Of a stretch of DNA of 64,000 nt, positions 34,270 to 42,939 are shown one piece after another. The notes below the pieces were generated by a model, which saw nothing but the letters and a program-made list of their open reading frames with translations, did no database searches and was not told the DNA's origin. The DNA comes from Anabaena sp. WA102. Lineage in GTDB: Bacteria; Cyanobacteriota; Cyanobacteriia; Cyanobacteriales; Nostocaceae. Positions within the stretch are counted from its first letter, which is position 1; each line of letters begins with the position of its first letter. The stretch lies in the NCBI RefSeq assembly GCF_001277295.1, contig NZ_CP011456.1, positions 62,001-126,000 of the forward strand. Reading direction: 5' to 3'. The translations under genes were made by a program, and so were the position numbers.

Positions 34270-35703
34270 TCAGATACCTCTAACTTCCAAAGGTAAAAAA
34301 ATAGTCAACACTTCCCCATTTTGGGGACGTTGACGCACAATTAATTTCCCCCCAATTGCTTGAAATAAATGCTTAGTTGCCGCCATATTTAAACTAATTG
34401 CCCCTGTTTCCGGCTGAAACATCAATAATTGACCCAACGACTTCCGAATTGGTGGCGTTATCCGGTAGCCTTGATCTTGACAATCAAACTGAGGAGACAA
34501 TTGCAACTTTAACTGATCACCAGCAGGAATTACTTGCACCTGAATACAACTACCAGGAGGTAAACTGCGCGTAAAATTCTCGATTAAACCAGTAAGTACC
34601 CTATCCAGCATCGCCGGATTACTAACCACCGTCGGTAACTGCTTCGGTAAAACCACATTTAAAGTTAAATTACGCCGAGTTGCCGCCAATTGCCAACGGG
34701 GAATACTCTGTTGTAAAACCTCATCCAAACACATCGGCGATAATTGGGAATTAGCAAATTTTGAAGGTTGTGATAAATTCTCTAACTCTGCCGCCTTAAA
34801 TAATAACTCCATCCGGTCAATTTGCTCAGTACATTCATGATCAATAACCTCCAAACGACCGATAACATTAACAGGCAAATCCTTCCTTTTTAATAGTAAT
34901 CGCGTCATCATCCTAATAGTCGTTAACGGAGTGCGAACCTCATGGGCAAAAGCTTGGAGCAACTCCACATCCGAACGAGATGGAGATTTTGGCGGTGGAG
35001 TAGGTGAATGAAAGGATAATGAAGTATGCGTAACTTCTGTGGGAATAGTTAACTCTTGCAGTAATAACTGACTAAATTGAATTACAACTTGATAATCTGG
35101 AGCAATAAAAGGATAATTTTGTACCTTAATATCTAAATCAGTAAACAATTCAGGATTAGTCAAAACCACCCTAGCACCTATAGATTCCCAAGCTTTTTGG
35201 ACAACCGCTGATTCAAAAGAAAACAAAAATTCCTTCTTACCATTTTCATCTTCCGCCAAAACCAAAACTAATCTAAATTTATCTGTAAATATCAAACAAA
35301 ACTGTTCCGCACCTAGAGGATCAGCCGGCAATAAAGGTAAAATAGATTCTTGAAAAGTAGCAGTATGGAAAGTATTTGTTTCTATATTATTTATATGCTG
35401 CGCCACTTCTGACGGCATCATAAATGGCATCAACGCCAAAGGATTAAAAGGTCTAGCTGTAAAAGTTATTGTTTGTAATCGTTGTGCTAGTTCGGGGTGA
35501 CTAAATAAAGGTGCAGGTGCGGCTAATACCAAACCTTGAGGATCATGAGATGAACTTGTGGCTAAAGTTTTCAATAGCAAGTTCTCCGTAGCTGCCAGAC
35601 TCACACGCCATTGCTGCTCCGCCTTAGCCGTAGAACACTCAGCGACAGGAGATTGATTTTTAGATAAAACTTCCTTGAGACTCGGCAAAATCCATTCGTA
35701 CAC
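34270..35703 (-). CDS. Sensor histidine kinase with a degenerate ATPase domain
   Basis: The 477-residue protein has an N-terminal sensor-like region (about 1-230) without a clear domain, a HisKA dimerisation domain with FAHEVRTPLTTIRMM (phosphoacceptor His near 252), and an HATPase-like region from about 340. The N box keeps an Asn (GLIENF), but the usual DxGxG G1 motif is replaced by DQGYRITP and the G2 loop is not evident. ATP binding may therefore be altered. No membrane helix is apparent, so it is likely cytoplasmic. No response regulator gene is adjacent. Typical partner unknown. Confidence 0.85.
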   Translation of the reverse strand: MYEWILPSLKEVLSKNQSPVAECSTAKAEQQWRVSLAATENLLLKTLATSSSHDPQGLVLAAPAPLFSHPELAQRLQTITFTARPFNPLALMPFMMPSEVAQHINNIETNTFHTATFQESILPLLPADPLGAEQFCLIFTDKFRLVLVLAEDENGKKEFLFSFESAVVQKAWESIGARVVLTNPELFTDLDIKVQNYPFIAPDYQVVIQFSQLLLQELTIPTEVTHTSLSFHSPTPPPKSPSRSDVELLQAFAHEVRTPLTTIRMMTRLLLKRKDLPVNVIGRLEVIDHECTEQIDRMELLFKAAELENLSQPSKFANSQLSPMCLDEVLQQSIPRWQLAATRRNLTLNVVLPKQLPTVVSNPAMLDRVLTGLIENFTRSLPPGSCIQVQVIPAGDQLKLQLSPQFDCQDQGYRITPPIRKSLGQLLMFQPETGAISLNMAATKHLFQAIGGKLIVRQRPQNGEVLTIFLPLEVRGI

Positions 35704-36169
35704 AGTTTTTAACCTCTTGATTGCTTCAGCAGCTAATGGTGGTTATATTAGACATTTGCACTCTATATCCACGAGATTATCGTCATTGGGGTAAAGATAG
35801 AAAGTGGTATAACCGAACCTTCAAGGTGCAATATCCTCTCTTTGTCACCGAATCAGTCACCCATTACCAATCACCAGTAAACCAATCCCAAAAAAGATGC
35901 GGCTAAGTCTTGAGGATAGAGAATATATAGATAGTGGCTACCTGTGAGCATCAAACCGTTAATATTCGATAGCCATGAGTACAATTAAATTGGCTCTTTT
36001 CAATAAAAGCGTTTTAATTTAGTTATTGAAAAGTTGTCATTCTATCAGTTATCTGGATGTTTGGTTCATGACTTTTGGTTGTAGAAATTTAATTCTTTTT
36101 TAAGATTTGCTCCTGGGTATCACTCACAGTAAACTCCATCACTTCAAGTATTCAACTTTGGAAATCAAC
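35704..36169. other. Divergent intergenic region
   Basis: This 466-bp spacer separates the histidine kinase (leftward) from the BON lipoprotein (rightward). It should hold both promoters. A 61-codon TTG-started frame at 35721-35906 reads with no recognisable domain and is not called. ATTACCAATCACC-like repeats occur near 35863. Confidence 0.5.
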
Positions 36170-36613
36170 ATGAAAAAGCTCATTCCTTTTCTAGTTAGTG
36201 GCGTTTTAGTAGCTGGCATGGTTGGTTGTCAAGAAGCACCAAAAACAGGTTCAGAAACTACTGGTACTAGCAGCACAACCCCCGTTGTTCCAGCCAAACC
36301 TGCTTCTGATACCACAAGAATTATAGATAATTCCACCGCAACTCCCACTACAATTCCCACTACAACTCCCACTACAACTCCCACTACAACTTCTAAATCC
36401 ACAACCGACTTAAAAACTGAAATTAGCAAAAAACTGAAAACAGTTCTACCCGGAAACAAGTTAGAAATAACTAACAAAGACGGTGAAATTATCCTCAAAG
36501 GAACAGCAACTTCTCAAAAAGAAATCACACAGGCTGAAACTTTCATTAAAGCAATACCTGGCGTTAAAAGTGTCAAGTTAGAAGCTATTGTAAAGACCGA
36601 GAAAAAACCCTAG
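36170..36613 (+). CDS. BON domain lipoprotein with a Thr/Pro repeat linker
   Basis: The ATG at 36170 gives 147 residues starting MKKLIPFLVSGVLVAGMVGC, a lipoprotein signal with Cys20 at the lipobox. A linker contains several TTTP repeats (about 62-77), encoded by tandem CCCACTACAACT units, and leads to a BON domain (about 83-143) including KDGEIILKGTATSQKE. It is probably anchored in the periplasm on a membrane, where BON domains bind lipids or envelope partners. The stop codon TAG is the first part of a family-B MITE, so the original C-terminus may have been a few residues longer or different. Confidence 0.85.
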   Translation: MKKLIPFLVSGVLVAGMVGCQEAPKTGSETTGTSSTTPVVPAKPASDTTRIIDNSTATPTTIPTTTPTTTPTTTSKSTTDLKTEISKKLKTVLPGNKLEITNKDGEIILKGTATSQKEITQAETFIKAIPGVKSVKLEAIVKTEKKP

Positions 36614-36813
36614 TACAGGTTGGCGTAAATAACATGACTATTAAAAGCTCTGAAAATTTGATTAGACATCTCCAAAAAAGATTGTACAGCCGAGAATCCC
36701 TACCCATGTAACGTCTCTACAAGGGTTTCAGGTCACGTATCTTTAATTTCTGGAGATGTCTATTGATTACAAGGCTTAAAAATGGTTGCTTTATTTACGC
36801 CATGATGTACTAG
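36610..36813. mobile_element. MITE family B, copy 3, containing a second small element
   Basis: Ends CTAGTACAGGTTGGCGTAAA and TTTACGCCATGATGTACTAG enclose 204 bp, twice the usual length. The extra length is a 96-bp insertion at 36665-36760. The left half is almost identical to 7992-8041. Confidence 0.85.
36665..36760. mobile_element. Small TA-flanked element nested in MITE B
   Basis: A 96-bp unit with inverted ends GACATCTCCA, flanked by TA at 36663-36664 and 36761-36762. The TA duplication and short ends resemble elements moved by IS630/Tc1-mariner transposases. It has no coding capacity. Confidence 0.75.
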
Positions 36814-36993
36814 CTGCTTGATTTTATACCACTCTCACTTACCCGCAAGTTAGGCTATGAGATTGCTATAGCGGTATGCACTTGAATGAGATACATTCAG
36901 CAAATCGTAAAATCTGTAGGGGCGGGGTTTCCTCGCCCTTAATGACTCTTGTGGTGCGGGCATCTTGGCAGCTATGTGTACCTCATAACACAA

Positions 36994-37161
36994 GAGGGTG
37001 TTTTAAAAGTCATGATTGCTGTATTAAATATTTTACCCCTCCCTAACCCTCCCCTTATAAAGGGGAGGGAACTGGATTTTTATTGTTTCTCCCCTTTACA
37101 AGGGGAAAGGGGGGGTAACAATATGATGAAAATTACGGGATACCACTTTTTAAACATCCTC
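36994..37161. mobile_element. MITE family A copy
   Basis: GAGGGTGTTTTAAAAGTCAT at the left and CTTTTTAAACATCCTC at the right, 168 bp. The flanks are CAA and TAA, so the duplication is imperfect. The CCTCCCCTTATAAAGGGGAG arm here is the uninterrupted version of the site occupied by MITE D in the copy at 13311. Confidence 0.78.
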
Positions 37162-37188
37162 TAAGGAAGTGCCGTATATTGCTTAACA

Positions 37189-38589
37189 TTAATCTAATCC
37201 CATAACTTGCCGATAACGAGGTGTTAATTTATCTACATTAGCTGATTTAGGCTGTGTTTCCCAGTGACTTCGGTTAAATAATTCTTGTCGTAGTTCATCA
37301 ATATTAATTGTAGTAATTTTCCCATTACTAATAATTTGCTTACCATTTACCCAAGCACTATTAACAACATTGACAGGACGACCTAAAACTAATAAACCAA
37401 TAGGATCTGTGCGGGGAAGTAATGATAAATTATTGAGATCATATAAAACTAAATCAGCTTTTTTACCAACAGTAAGAGAACCAAGTTCCTCTTCTACATT
37501 TAAACCTTTTGCACCCCCTAAAGATGCCATTTTTACAGCTTGCCTGGGTGTGATCCAGTATTGATAATCTGGTTCTGTAAGATTATGTAGAATCGAACCA
37601 ATTTTAATAGCTTCTAACAAGTCTTGGGAGTCATTGCTAGAAGCACCATCACAGCCAAAGGTGACATTAACCCCCGCTTGAATATATTTGATAATTGGGG
37701 CAATACCACTGCCTAAACGGAGGTTACTTAAAGGATTGTGGACGACTGTAGATTGTGTTTGGGCAAGAATATTAATATCAGATTCCTTCAACCATACACA
37801 ATGTGCTAAAGTTGTGCAACTGTTCAAAAAACCAAGTCGTTGTAAATGGGCAACCGCAGTACAACCATACTTTTCTTTAGCCAGGTTTTCCTGGGCTTTG
37901 GTTTCTAATAAATGGGTATGACGGCAAAGATCATACTTATTACTTAATGAAATACATCCTGTAAATAAATCATCGCTGCATAATTGAATCCCCGTCGGGG
38001 CAACTAAAATATTAATTCCTACCTCTGGTTGATGAAATTGTTTTACCGCTGTTTCCATAATTGCTAAAGTTTCCCCAGAAGAACGAAAATAAGGTTCATG
38101 ATTTGCTTGTAATTCTCCATTAGGTATGCCCATACTCAAAGATTCATCTTGAATTAGAGGGGCAATAAAAGCCCGGATGCCTACTTCTTGATAAGCGCGA
38201 ACTGCTGTAGCAATAGTTTCTAATTCTTCTCCAGGAATTAATACTAAATGATCTACTACACTTGTTCCCCCAGAAAGTAAAGTTTCTACTGCCGTTCCCA
38301 AAGCACTAAGATAAACTTGTTCTGTATTTAAAGGAGTAAAATCATATAAATGTGCTAACCATAATTCAAGAGGTAAAGGGGGAATTACTCCTCGTTGCCA
38401 CATTTCCGAAGAATGGGTATGGGCATTAAAAAAACCAGGAAGCAGCAGTTTGTTCTCTCCATTAATTTCTGTGCCAATTATTTCTAAATTAGGGGTAATA
38501 GCGGTGATTTTACCATCTATAACCTGTACGTCTGTAGTTACGTAACTATCGGCAACGCTAATTAAAGTATTCTTAATTGTAAAGTTCAT
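37189..38589 (-). CDS. TRZ/ATZ family amidohydrolase
   Basis: The 466-residue metal-dependent amidohydrolase has the metal motif HTH (57-59 in NAHTHSSEMW), a third metal His in the HTHLLET segment, His in TLAHCVWL and Asp in FGCDGASSND. The family includes S-adenosylhomocysteine/5'-methylthioadenosine deaminases, guanine deaminase and triazine hydrolases. The substrate is a purine, pyrimidine or related N-heterocycle. It lies divergent from an isochorismatase-type hydrolase gene followed by a cupin gene. That arrangement suggests catabolism of a nitrogen-rich compound. Confidence 0.9.
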   Translation of the reverse strand: MNFTIKNTLISVADSYVTTDVQVIDGKITAITPNLEIIGTEINGENKLLLPGFFNAHTHSSEMWQRGVIPPLPLELWLAHLYDFTPLNTEQVYLSALGTAVETLLSGGTSVVDHLVLIPGEELETIATAVRAYQEVGIRAFIAPLIQDESLSMGIPNGELQANHEPYFRSSGETLAIMETAVKQFHQPEVGINILVAPTGIQLCSDDLFTGCISLSNKYDLCRHTHLLETKAQENLAKEKYGCTAVAHLQRLGFLNSCTTLAHCVWLKESDINILAQTQSTVVHNPLSNLRLGSGIAPIIKYIQAGVNVTFGCDGASSNDSQDLLEAIKIGSILHNLTEPDYQYWITPRQAVKMASLGGAKGLNVEEELGSLTVGKKADLVLYDLNNLSLLPRTDPIGLLVLGRPVNVVNSAWVNGKQIISNGKITTINIDELRQELFNRSHWETQPKSANVDKLTPRYRQVMGLD

Positions 38590-38671
38590 GATTTTAACCT
38601 TAATTAAGTAATTGATCTATTAACATAATTTTAAGCTACAACGTAAAAAACGATATCGAGAATTGGCATTT

Positions 38672-39442
38672 ATGAATCTACCCACTCAGAAATTAGGATT
38701 TGCACCCAATAACTGGCAAGTAAATCAGACATTTGCAGATATTACTCGTCCTCAAAAGACTCCACGACCAGCCATTTTAGCCACAGAAACTAAAACTCTG
38801 CGTTGCGACTTATCCAAAGCTGCTATCATTGTCATTGATATGCAAAATGATTTTTGTCATCCTGATGGTTGGTTAGCACACATTGGTGTAGATGTTAACC
38901 CTGCCCGTCAACCGATTGCCCCCCTGCAACAATTGTTACCACAACTGCGGGCTGCTGATATACCTATAATTTGGCTAAATTGGGGAAATCGTCCAGATTT
39001 ACTAAATATCAGTGCCGGTTTATTGCACGTATACAACCCCACGGGGGCAGGAGTCGGATTAGGTGATCCCCTTCCCAGCAACGGTTCTCAGGTACTAATG
39101 CAGGGCAGTTGGGCTGCTGCTGTGGTGGAAGAACTAGAACAGCTACCAGAAGACATCCAGGTTGATAAGTATCGTATGAGTGGATTTTGGGATACACCGT
39201 TAGACAGTATTTTACGAAATTTAGGTTTAACTACACTATTCTTTGCTGGTGTAAATGCTGATCAATGTGTTTTATCAACTTTGTGTGATGCCAATTTTTT
39301 AGGATATGACTGTATTTTAGTCAAAGATTGTACCGCGACAACTTCACCGGAATATTGTTGGTTAGCGACTTTATATAATGTCCAACAATGTTTCGGTTTT
39401 GTAACAGATTCTTCTGCAATTGTAACCGCAATTCATCATTAA
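38672..39442 (+). CDS. Isochorismatase-family cysteine hydrolase
   Basis: The ATG at 38672 gives 256 residues; a TTG at 38663 is less likely. The catalytic triad of the family is present: Asp56 in VIDMQND, Lys166 in VDKYRMSGF and Cys199 in GVNADQCVLST. Members release ammonia or carbamate from biuret, ureidoacrylate, nicotinamide or N-carbamoyl compounds. The HPDGWLAHIGVD and GAGVGLGDP segments recall biuret-hydrolase-like proteins, but the specificity is not certain. It is divergent from the amidohydrolase, and 52 bp separate it from the cupin gene on the same strand. Confidence 0.9.
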   Translation: MNLPTQKLGFAPNNWQVNQTFADITRPQKTPRPAILATETKTLRCDLSKAAIIVIDMQNDFCHPDGWLAHIGVDVNPARQPIAPLQQLLPQLRAADIPIIWLNWGNRPDLLNISAGLLHVYNPTGAGVGLGDPLPSNGSQVLMQGSWAAAVVEELEQLPEDIQVDKYRMSGFWDTPLDSILRNLGLTTLFFAGVNADQCVLSTLCDANFLGYDCILVKDCTATTSPEYCWLATLYNVQQCFGFVTDSSAIVTAIHH

Positions 39443-39494
39443 TTTAATTGGAGTAAAAACACCAATTACCAATTACTAATTACCCATTACCAAT

Positions 39495-39950
39495 ATGTAC
39501 GATACTCGTTGTGTAATTCCCATTATCAAATCTCCCAAAGATTATCAAGCATATCGGATTAGTCCCCATGACTCTAACCGATTAGCAATTATCTTTGATT
39601 CTGCAAGTGCAAATACTTCTTTAACTTGTTGTATAGAAATCTTTGATGTCGGTGGACAAACACCACCAAATCGGCATCAATGGGCTGTAGAAATGTTTTT
39701 TATTCTCAAAGGAGAAGGCATTGCAATTTGTGACGGGAAAACGGTAAATATCAAAGCTGGAGATAGTTTATTAGTACCACCAACAGGGATGCATTTAATT
39801 AAAAATACTGGTGAAAACCGTCTTTATGCCTTAACCATTATGGTTCCCAATGAGGATTTTTCGGAACTAATTCGCAGTGGTATTCCCGTAGAATTAGATG
39901 CTGAAGATATGACTATTCTGGGAAGATTAGATTCTTTGAAGTTTTTTTAG
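39495..39950 (+). CDS. Cupin domain protein
   Basis: This 151-residue protein is a single small beta-barrel with the cupin motif 1 region RHQWAVEMFFILKGEG (about 56-71) and motif 2 GDSLLVPPTGMHLIKN (about 92-107). The histidine and glutamate could bind a metal. It follows the isochorismatase-type gene on the same strand, so both are probably co-transcribed; it may isomerise or stabilise a pathway intermediate or sense the substrate. A definite activity is not visible. A mobile repeat lies 55 bp downstream. Confidence 0.85.
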   Translation: MYDTRCVIPIIKSPKDYQAYRISPHDSNRLAIIFDSASANTSLTCCIEIFDVGGQTPPNRHQWAVEMFFILKGEGIAICDGKTVNIKAGDSLLVPPTGMHLIKNTGENRLYALTIMVPNEDFSELIRSGIPVELDAEDMTILGRLDSLKFF

Positions 39951-40004
39951 ATTACAAAAAACCGGACCAGGTAAGAAAATAGGCGTTGGATAATGGCGGT
40001 ATGA

Positions 40005-40085
40005 GAGGTTGTTTGAAAAGTATTAGATGAAACTGATAATCTCCAGAAACCTAACCCCCCTTCCCTACCTTTTTCAAACATCCTC
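40005..40085. mobile_element. Short MITE A with TGA target duplication
   Basis: An 81-bp element, GAGGTTGTTTGAAAAGTATT to TTTTTCAAACATCCTC, flanked by TGA at 40002-40004 and 40086-40088. The different target triplet (TGA rather than TTA or TAA) shows the family's duplication is TNA. The inner arms are shorter than in other copies. Confidence 0.86.
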
Positions 40086-40219
40086 TGAAAATCAAAAATT
40101 CCCTTTCTCAAACTCTTACTCTTTGCGCCTCTGCGTCTCTGCGTGAGAAAAATTCATACTTTCATTCAGCAACGCCAGAAAATCAAAGTTTTTGCTGAGG
40201 TTATTTACACTCCTCAACT

Positions 40220-41488
40220 CTAATTCTTTTCCACAATACCACCGTTATCTATGGCACTATAAGTATCATTGTTGACTAAACCCAACCAAGGATCAGAACT
40301 GGGAGTTAAAAATAATTCAGCATAAACTTTTTCATTCAACTGATTAATATTTGATGTTTGATTTTCTGCTAAAAACCATTGATGAATTTGTCTGTGTAGC
40401 AGATATTCGTTTTTGACAGTATCTAAAGCCATGACGGTTTCAAAATTACGAATTACTCTGGATAAATTATTTTTGTCTGTTGTATTTGGTAACTTTTTAT
40501 CTTCAATTAAAGTTATACTATTTTTATCCAGTCTAGCATCGTTTTGATATAGCCTAGATAATTCATTCCAAGTTGCTTGGTTAAGAATTTCTGAAGAAGC
40601 TTCTGCTGGTTCTGGTTGAATATAATTCAGAATTGGTCTTTCAACTACTGCTTTAGAAACTGCTAAGGAACTTGCTAATCTAGCATTAGGAGATGATGTA
40701 GGATTATTTGTGCGAACTAACTGGGGTAGAGATTGAATACCCAATTTAGATAAATCTGTTCTCCATTGGTTTTGAATGTCGTCAAGACGGCGCAGATGGT
40801 ATTGTTGTAATAATAAATTGTATTTTTCACCATTTTGATTACTTAAAATTCTTGCAATTACTTCGCCTTGCTGGAGTTGTTTAAGAAAAGCTTTTGGTCC
40901 ATAAAGTCCGGGAATGGCATCAATGGGACGACCAGAACTATCTAAAATATAATGAATACTATTACCGGTGATGGTTCTTTCTAATTTGCGTCCGTCACCA
41001 AAATCAATTGTTACTTTGGGAACAGGACGAACACTTTGCCAATGTAAGATAAATTTGTCTCTTAATTCTTGGGAAATTTCAGCATTGGGATATAATGCTA
41101 CTCTAAAAAACCGGCTATTGGCACAACTAAGGTCTGTATCTAATCTCCCCAATAATCTTAAAGAAAGGATTGGTTTACCACTAAGTTTAGCAGCAGCTTT
41201 GGCTTGTTCTAAATCGGTATACCAATATAATTTGGAAGCATAACAATCTCGTTGTTGACACAATTGATCTAAAGCTGTTTTAATTTGTGGTTTTGGTGGA
41301 GATGTTAGGTTATTAATATGGGATTTGAGAAATGTTTGTAATCCTGTTTGTCCTTGTGTCCGTAATTTGGTAACTTCTTCAGATAGTTGAGATGTTTGTG
41401 ATTCTGGTGTTTGAGTATAACCTGCTGGTGAAAAAACAAAACTAGCAAATATTAAAAGAAGTGGGATTTTAAAGTTATTCAATTTCAT
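40220..41488 (-). CDS. Secreted protein with thioredoxin-like region
   Basis: The ATG at 41488 gives 422 residues with a signal peptide (MKLNNFKIPLLLIFASFVFS, cleavage after about residue 25). Residues about 80-215 read like a thioredoxin-fold variant: EQAKAAAKLSGKPILSLRLL, then ANSRFFRVALYPNAEISQEL, with the usual CxxC replaced by LSCANSRF. The C-terminal half is helical, with no known domain. It is probably periplasmic. The gene is 17 bp downstream of an SDR-family gene on the same strand. The function is unknown. Confidence 0.7.
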   Translation of the reverse strand: MKLNNFKIPLLLIFASFVFSPAGYTQTPESQTSQLSEEVTKLRTQGQTGLQTFLKSHINNLTSPPKPQIKTALDQLCQQRDCYASKLYWYTDLEQAKAAAKLSGKPILSLRLLGRLDTDLSCANSRFFRVALYPNAEISQELRDKFILHWQSVRPVPKVTIDFGDGRKLERTITGNSIHYILDSSGRPIDAIPGLYGPKAFLKQLQQGEVIARILSNQNGEKYNLLLQQYHLRRLDDIQNQWRTDLSKLGIQSLPQLVRTNNPTSSPNARLASSLAVSKAVVERPILNYIQPEPAEASSEILNQATWNELSRLYQNDARLDKNSITLIEDKKLPNTTDKNNLSRVIRNFETVMALDTVKNEYLLHRQIHQWFLAENQTSNINQLNEKVYAELFLTPSSDPWLGLVNNDTYSAIDNGGIVEKN

Positions 41489-41505
41489 GTTTTTTGCTCT
41501 CTTTT

Positions 41506-42312
41506 TTATAATTGTGAAAAAAGATTTTGCCAATCAATTATAGTCGGTCTATTTCCTTGATTAACTATTTCAAAAACTTTATTCACAGAACTTTGATAAA
41601 ATAAACTTTCTACACAGGTTGCAGCTACATCAATGCGGCTAGTATCACCGGAAATTGTGTCTCCTGTTCCGAAAATGATGTTTAATTTACCTCCACTTGT
41701 GGCTTTGAGTAAGGTATTGAGATCATAGGATGTATATGGTCCATCGGTTAAACGTCCGGGACGAATAATAGTATAAGGAATTCCCGAATTAATAATGGCT
41801 TGTTCTCCTTTTTCTTTAGCGTCAAGTACACCAAAAAGATTCAGAATATTAAATGGAAATTGATGTTTACGCAGAATTCCACAGGAAGAAACAAATACGA
41901 AGCGGTTGAGGTTTTTTGGTGCTGCTGATATAAGATTAATTACACCCTGTGTATCAACTTTAGTGGGGGTATTTTTGGCTTTATCTTCTAGGAATTGGGG
42001 ATTAAATACGGTAATTCCTAATTCGATTATGTTGGGGGTTTGATTAAATTCCCATCTTGCGGAGGGGAAAGCGGTAGTTCCTGTACAACAAATAATACAG
42101 GTAATATTTACCATTGCTGCTGTGAGACTGCTAGGTTTACAGATATCACCAATTGCAATTTCTACTTTGTTATTAAACATTTTGGCGGCTTTTTCGGCAT
42201 CCCTGGTGAGAATACGAACTTGTAAGCCTTTTTCTAATAGTTTACTAACTACAAGTTGTCCAACTCCACCGGTAGAACCGACAACTAAGATGAGATTTTC
42301 ACTAGTATTCAT
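41506..42312 (-). CDS. Atypical short-chain dehydrogenase/reductase, NAD(P)-binding
   Basis: The 268-residue protein has the nucleotide motif GSTGGVGQ (12-19), then GDICKPSSL near 56-64 and FVFVSSCGI before the IRPGRLTDGP segment, as in atypical SDRs related to plant TIC62/At2g34460 and cyanobacterial Ycf39-like proteins. No canonical YxxxK is evident, so it could act as an NADPH-binding scaffold or reductase. It is cytoplasmic or thylakoid-peripheral. It probably forms an operon with the secreted protein 17 bp downstream and the frameshifted gene upstream. Confidence 0.88.
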   Translation of the reverse strand: MNTSENLILVVGSTGGVGQLVVSKLLEKGLQVRILTRDAEKAAKMFNNKVEIAIGDICKPSSLTAAMVNITCIICCTGTTAFPSARWEFNQTPNIIELGITVFNPQFLEDKAKNTPTKVDTQGVINLISAAPKNLNRFVFVSSCGILRKHQFPFNILNLFGVLDAKEKGEQAIINSGIPYTIIRPGRLTDGPYTSYDLNTLLKATSGGKLNIIFGTGDTISGDTSRIDVAATCVESLFYQSSVNKVFEIVNQGNRPTIIDWQNLFSQL

Positions 42313-42341
42313 AAATGGAAGATTTCTGGAATAGGGGATAT

Positions 42342-42829
42342 TTAATCTACAATAATTTCGGTTTTACCTTTATGTCCATGAATTAATATAATTTGTTCCC
42401 ATCCTTGAGTATACCAGGCTGTGGATTTAGGTGCTTTCAACCATTGCATAATTGCAATATTAGCAGAATTTTGACCAATATCTTGATGGAAAAGTTGAAA
42501 ATAACATCCTATGGCAACTATACCAGTACCGCTGATACCTGTTACATCTTTATCTCTTACTAGTTTAAAGCTTTGTAGATGATAATTATCTCGTGAGTTT
42601 TCTCCAAATACTAATGTTCTCCCTCTTTGATTTTGCAGTTGTTGAAAGGATGCTAGAGATGGAAAGGTGACATAACTGGAATGTGGTAAAATTCTAGCGA
42701 TAGCTGCGCTGACCAAAGGTACGCTACTTGTCCATCTGGTAAAATAAAACCACCACCTATAATCTGCTGCAATGGTTTTGCTTCAGTTTCAATTAACCAA
42801 AATGTTTGCTGATTTGGTTGCATAAGCAT
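42342..42829 (-). pseudogene. Unknown conserved protein with an apparent frameshift
   Basis: From an ATG at 42829 the minus strand reads MLMQPNQQTFWLIETEAKPL and then GGGFILPDGQVAYLWSA, after which coding moves to another frame: AIARILPHSSYVTFPSLASF through to EIIVD and a stop at 42342. The shift occurs around 42710, near TCAGCGCAGC. Joined, it would be about 162 residues. No family is recognised. It could be a true frameshift, a sequencing error, or two overlapping genes; the smooth junction favours one broken gene. Confidence 0.6.
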
Positions 42830-42939
42830 ATTTTTATTTTATTTGTATATAGAAATTACCATTTCCGTAATGCAAAATTAAGAAAATTATATGATATGAG
42901 TTAAAATTTTAGACAGTAATATCTAAAGAGTAAAAATTC

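Noticed and set aside
35721..35906. 61-codon frame upstream of the BON lipoprotein gene
   Set aside because: TTG start, no domain, and it lies in the divergent promoter spacer, ending in ATTACCAATCACC repeats.
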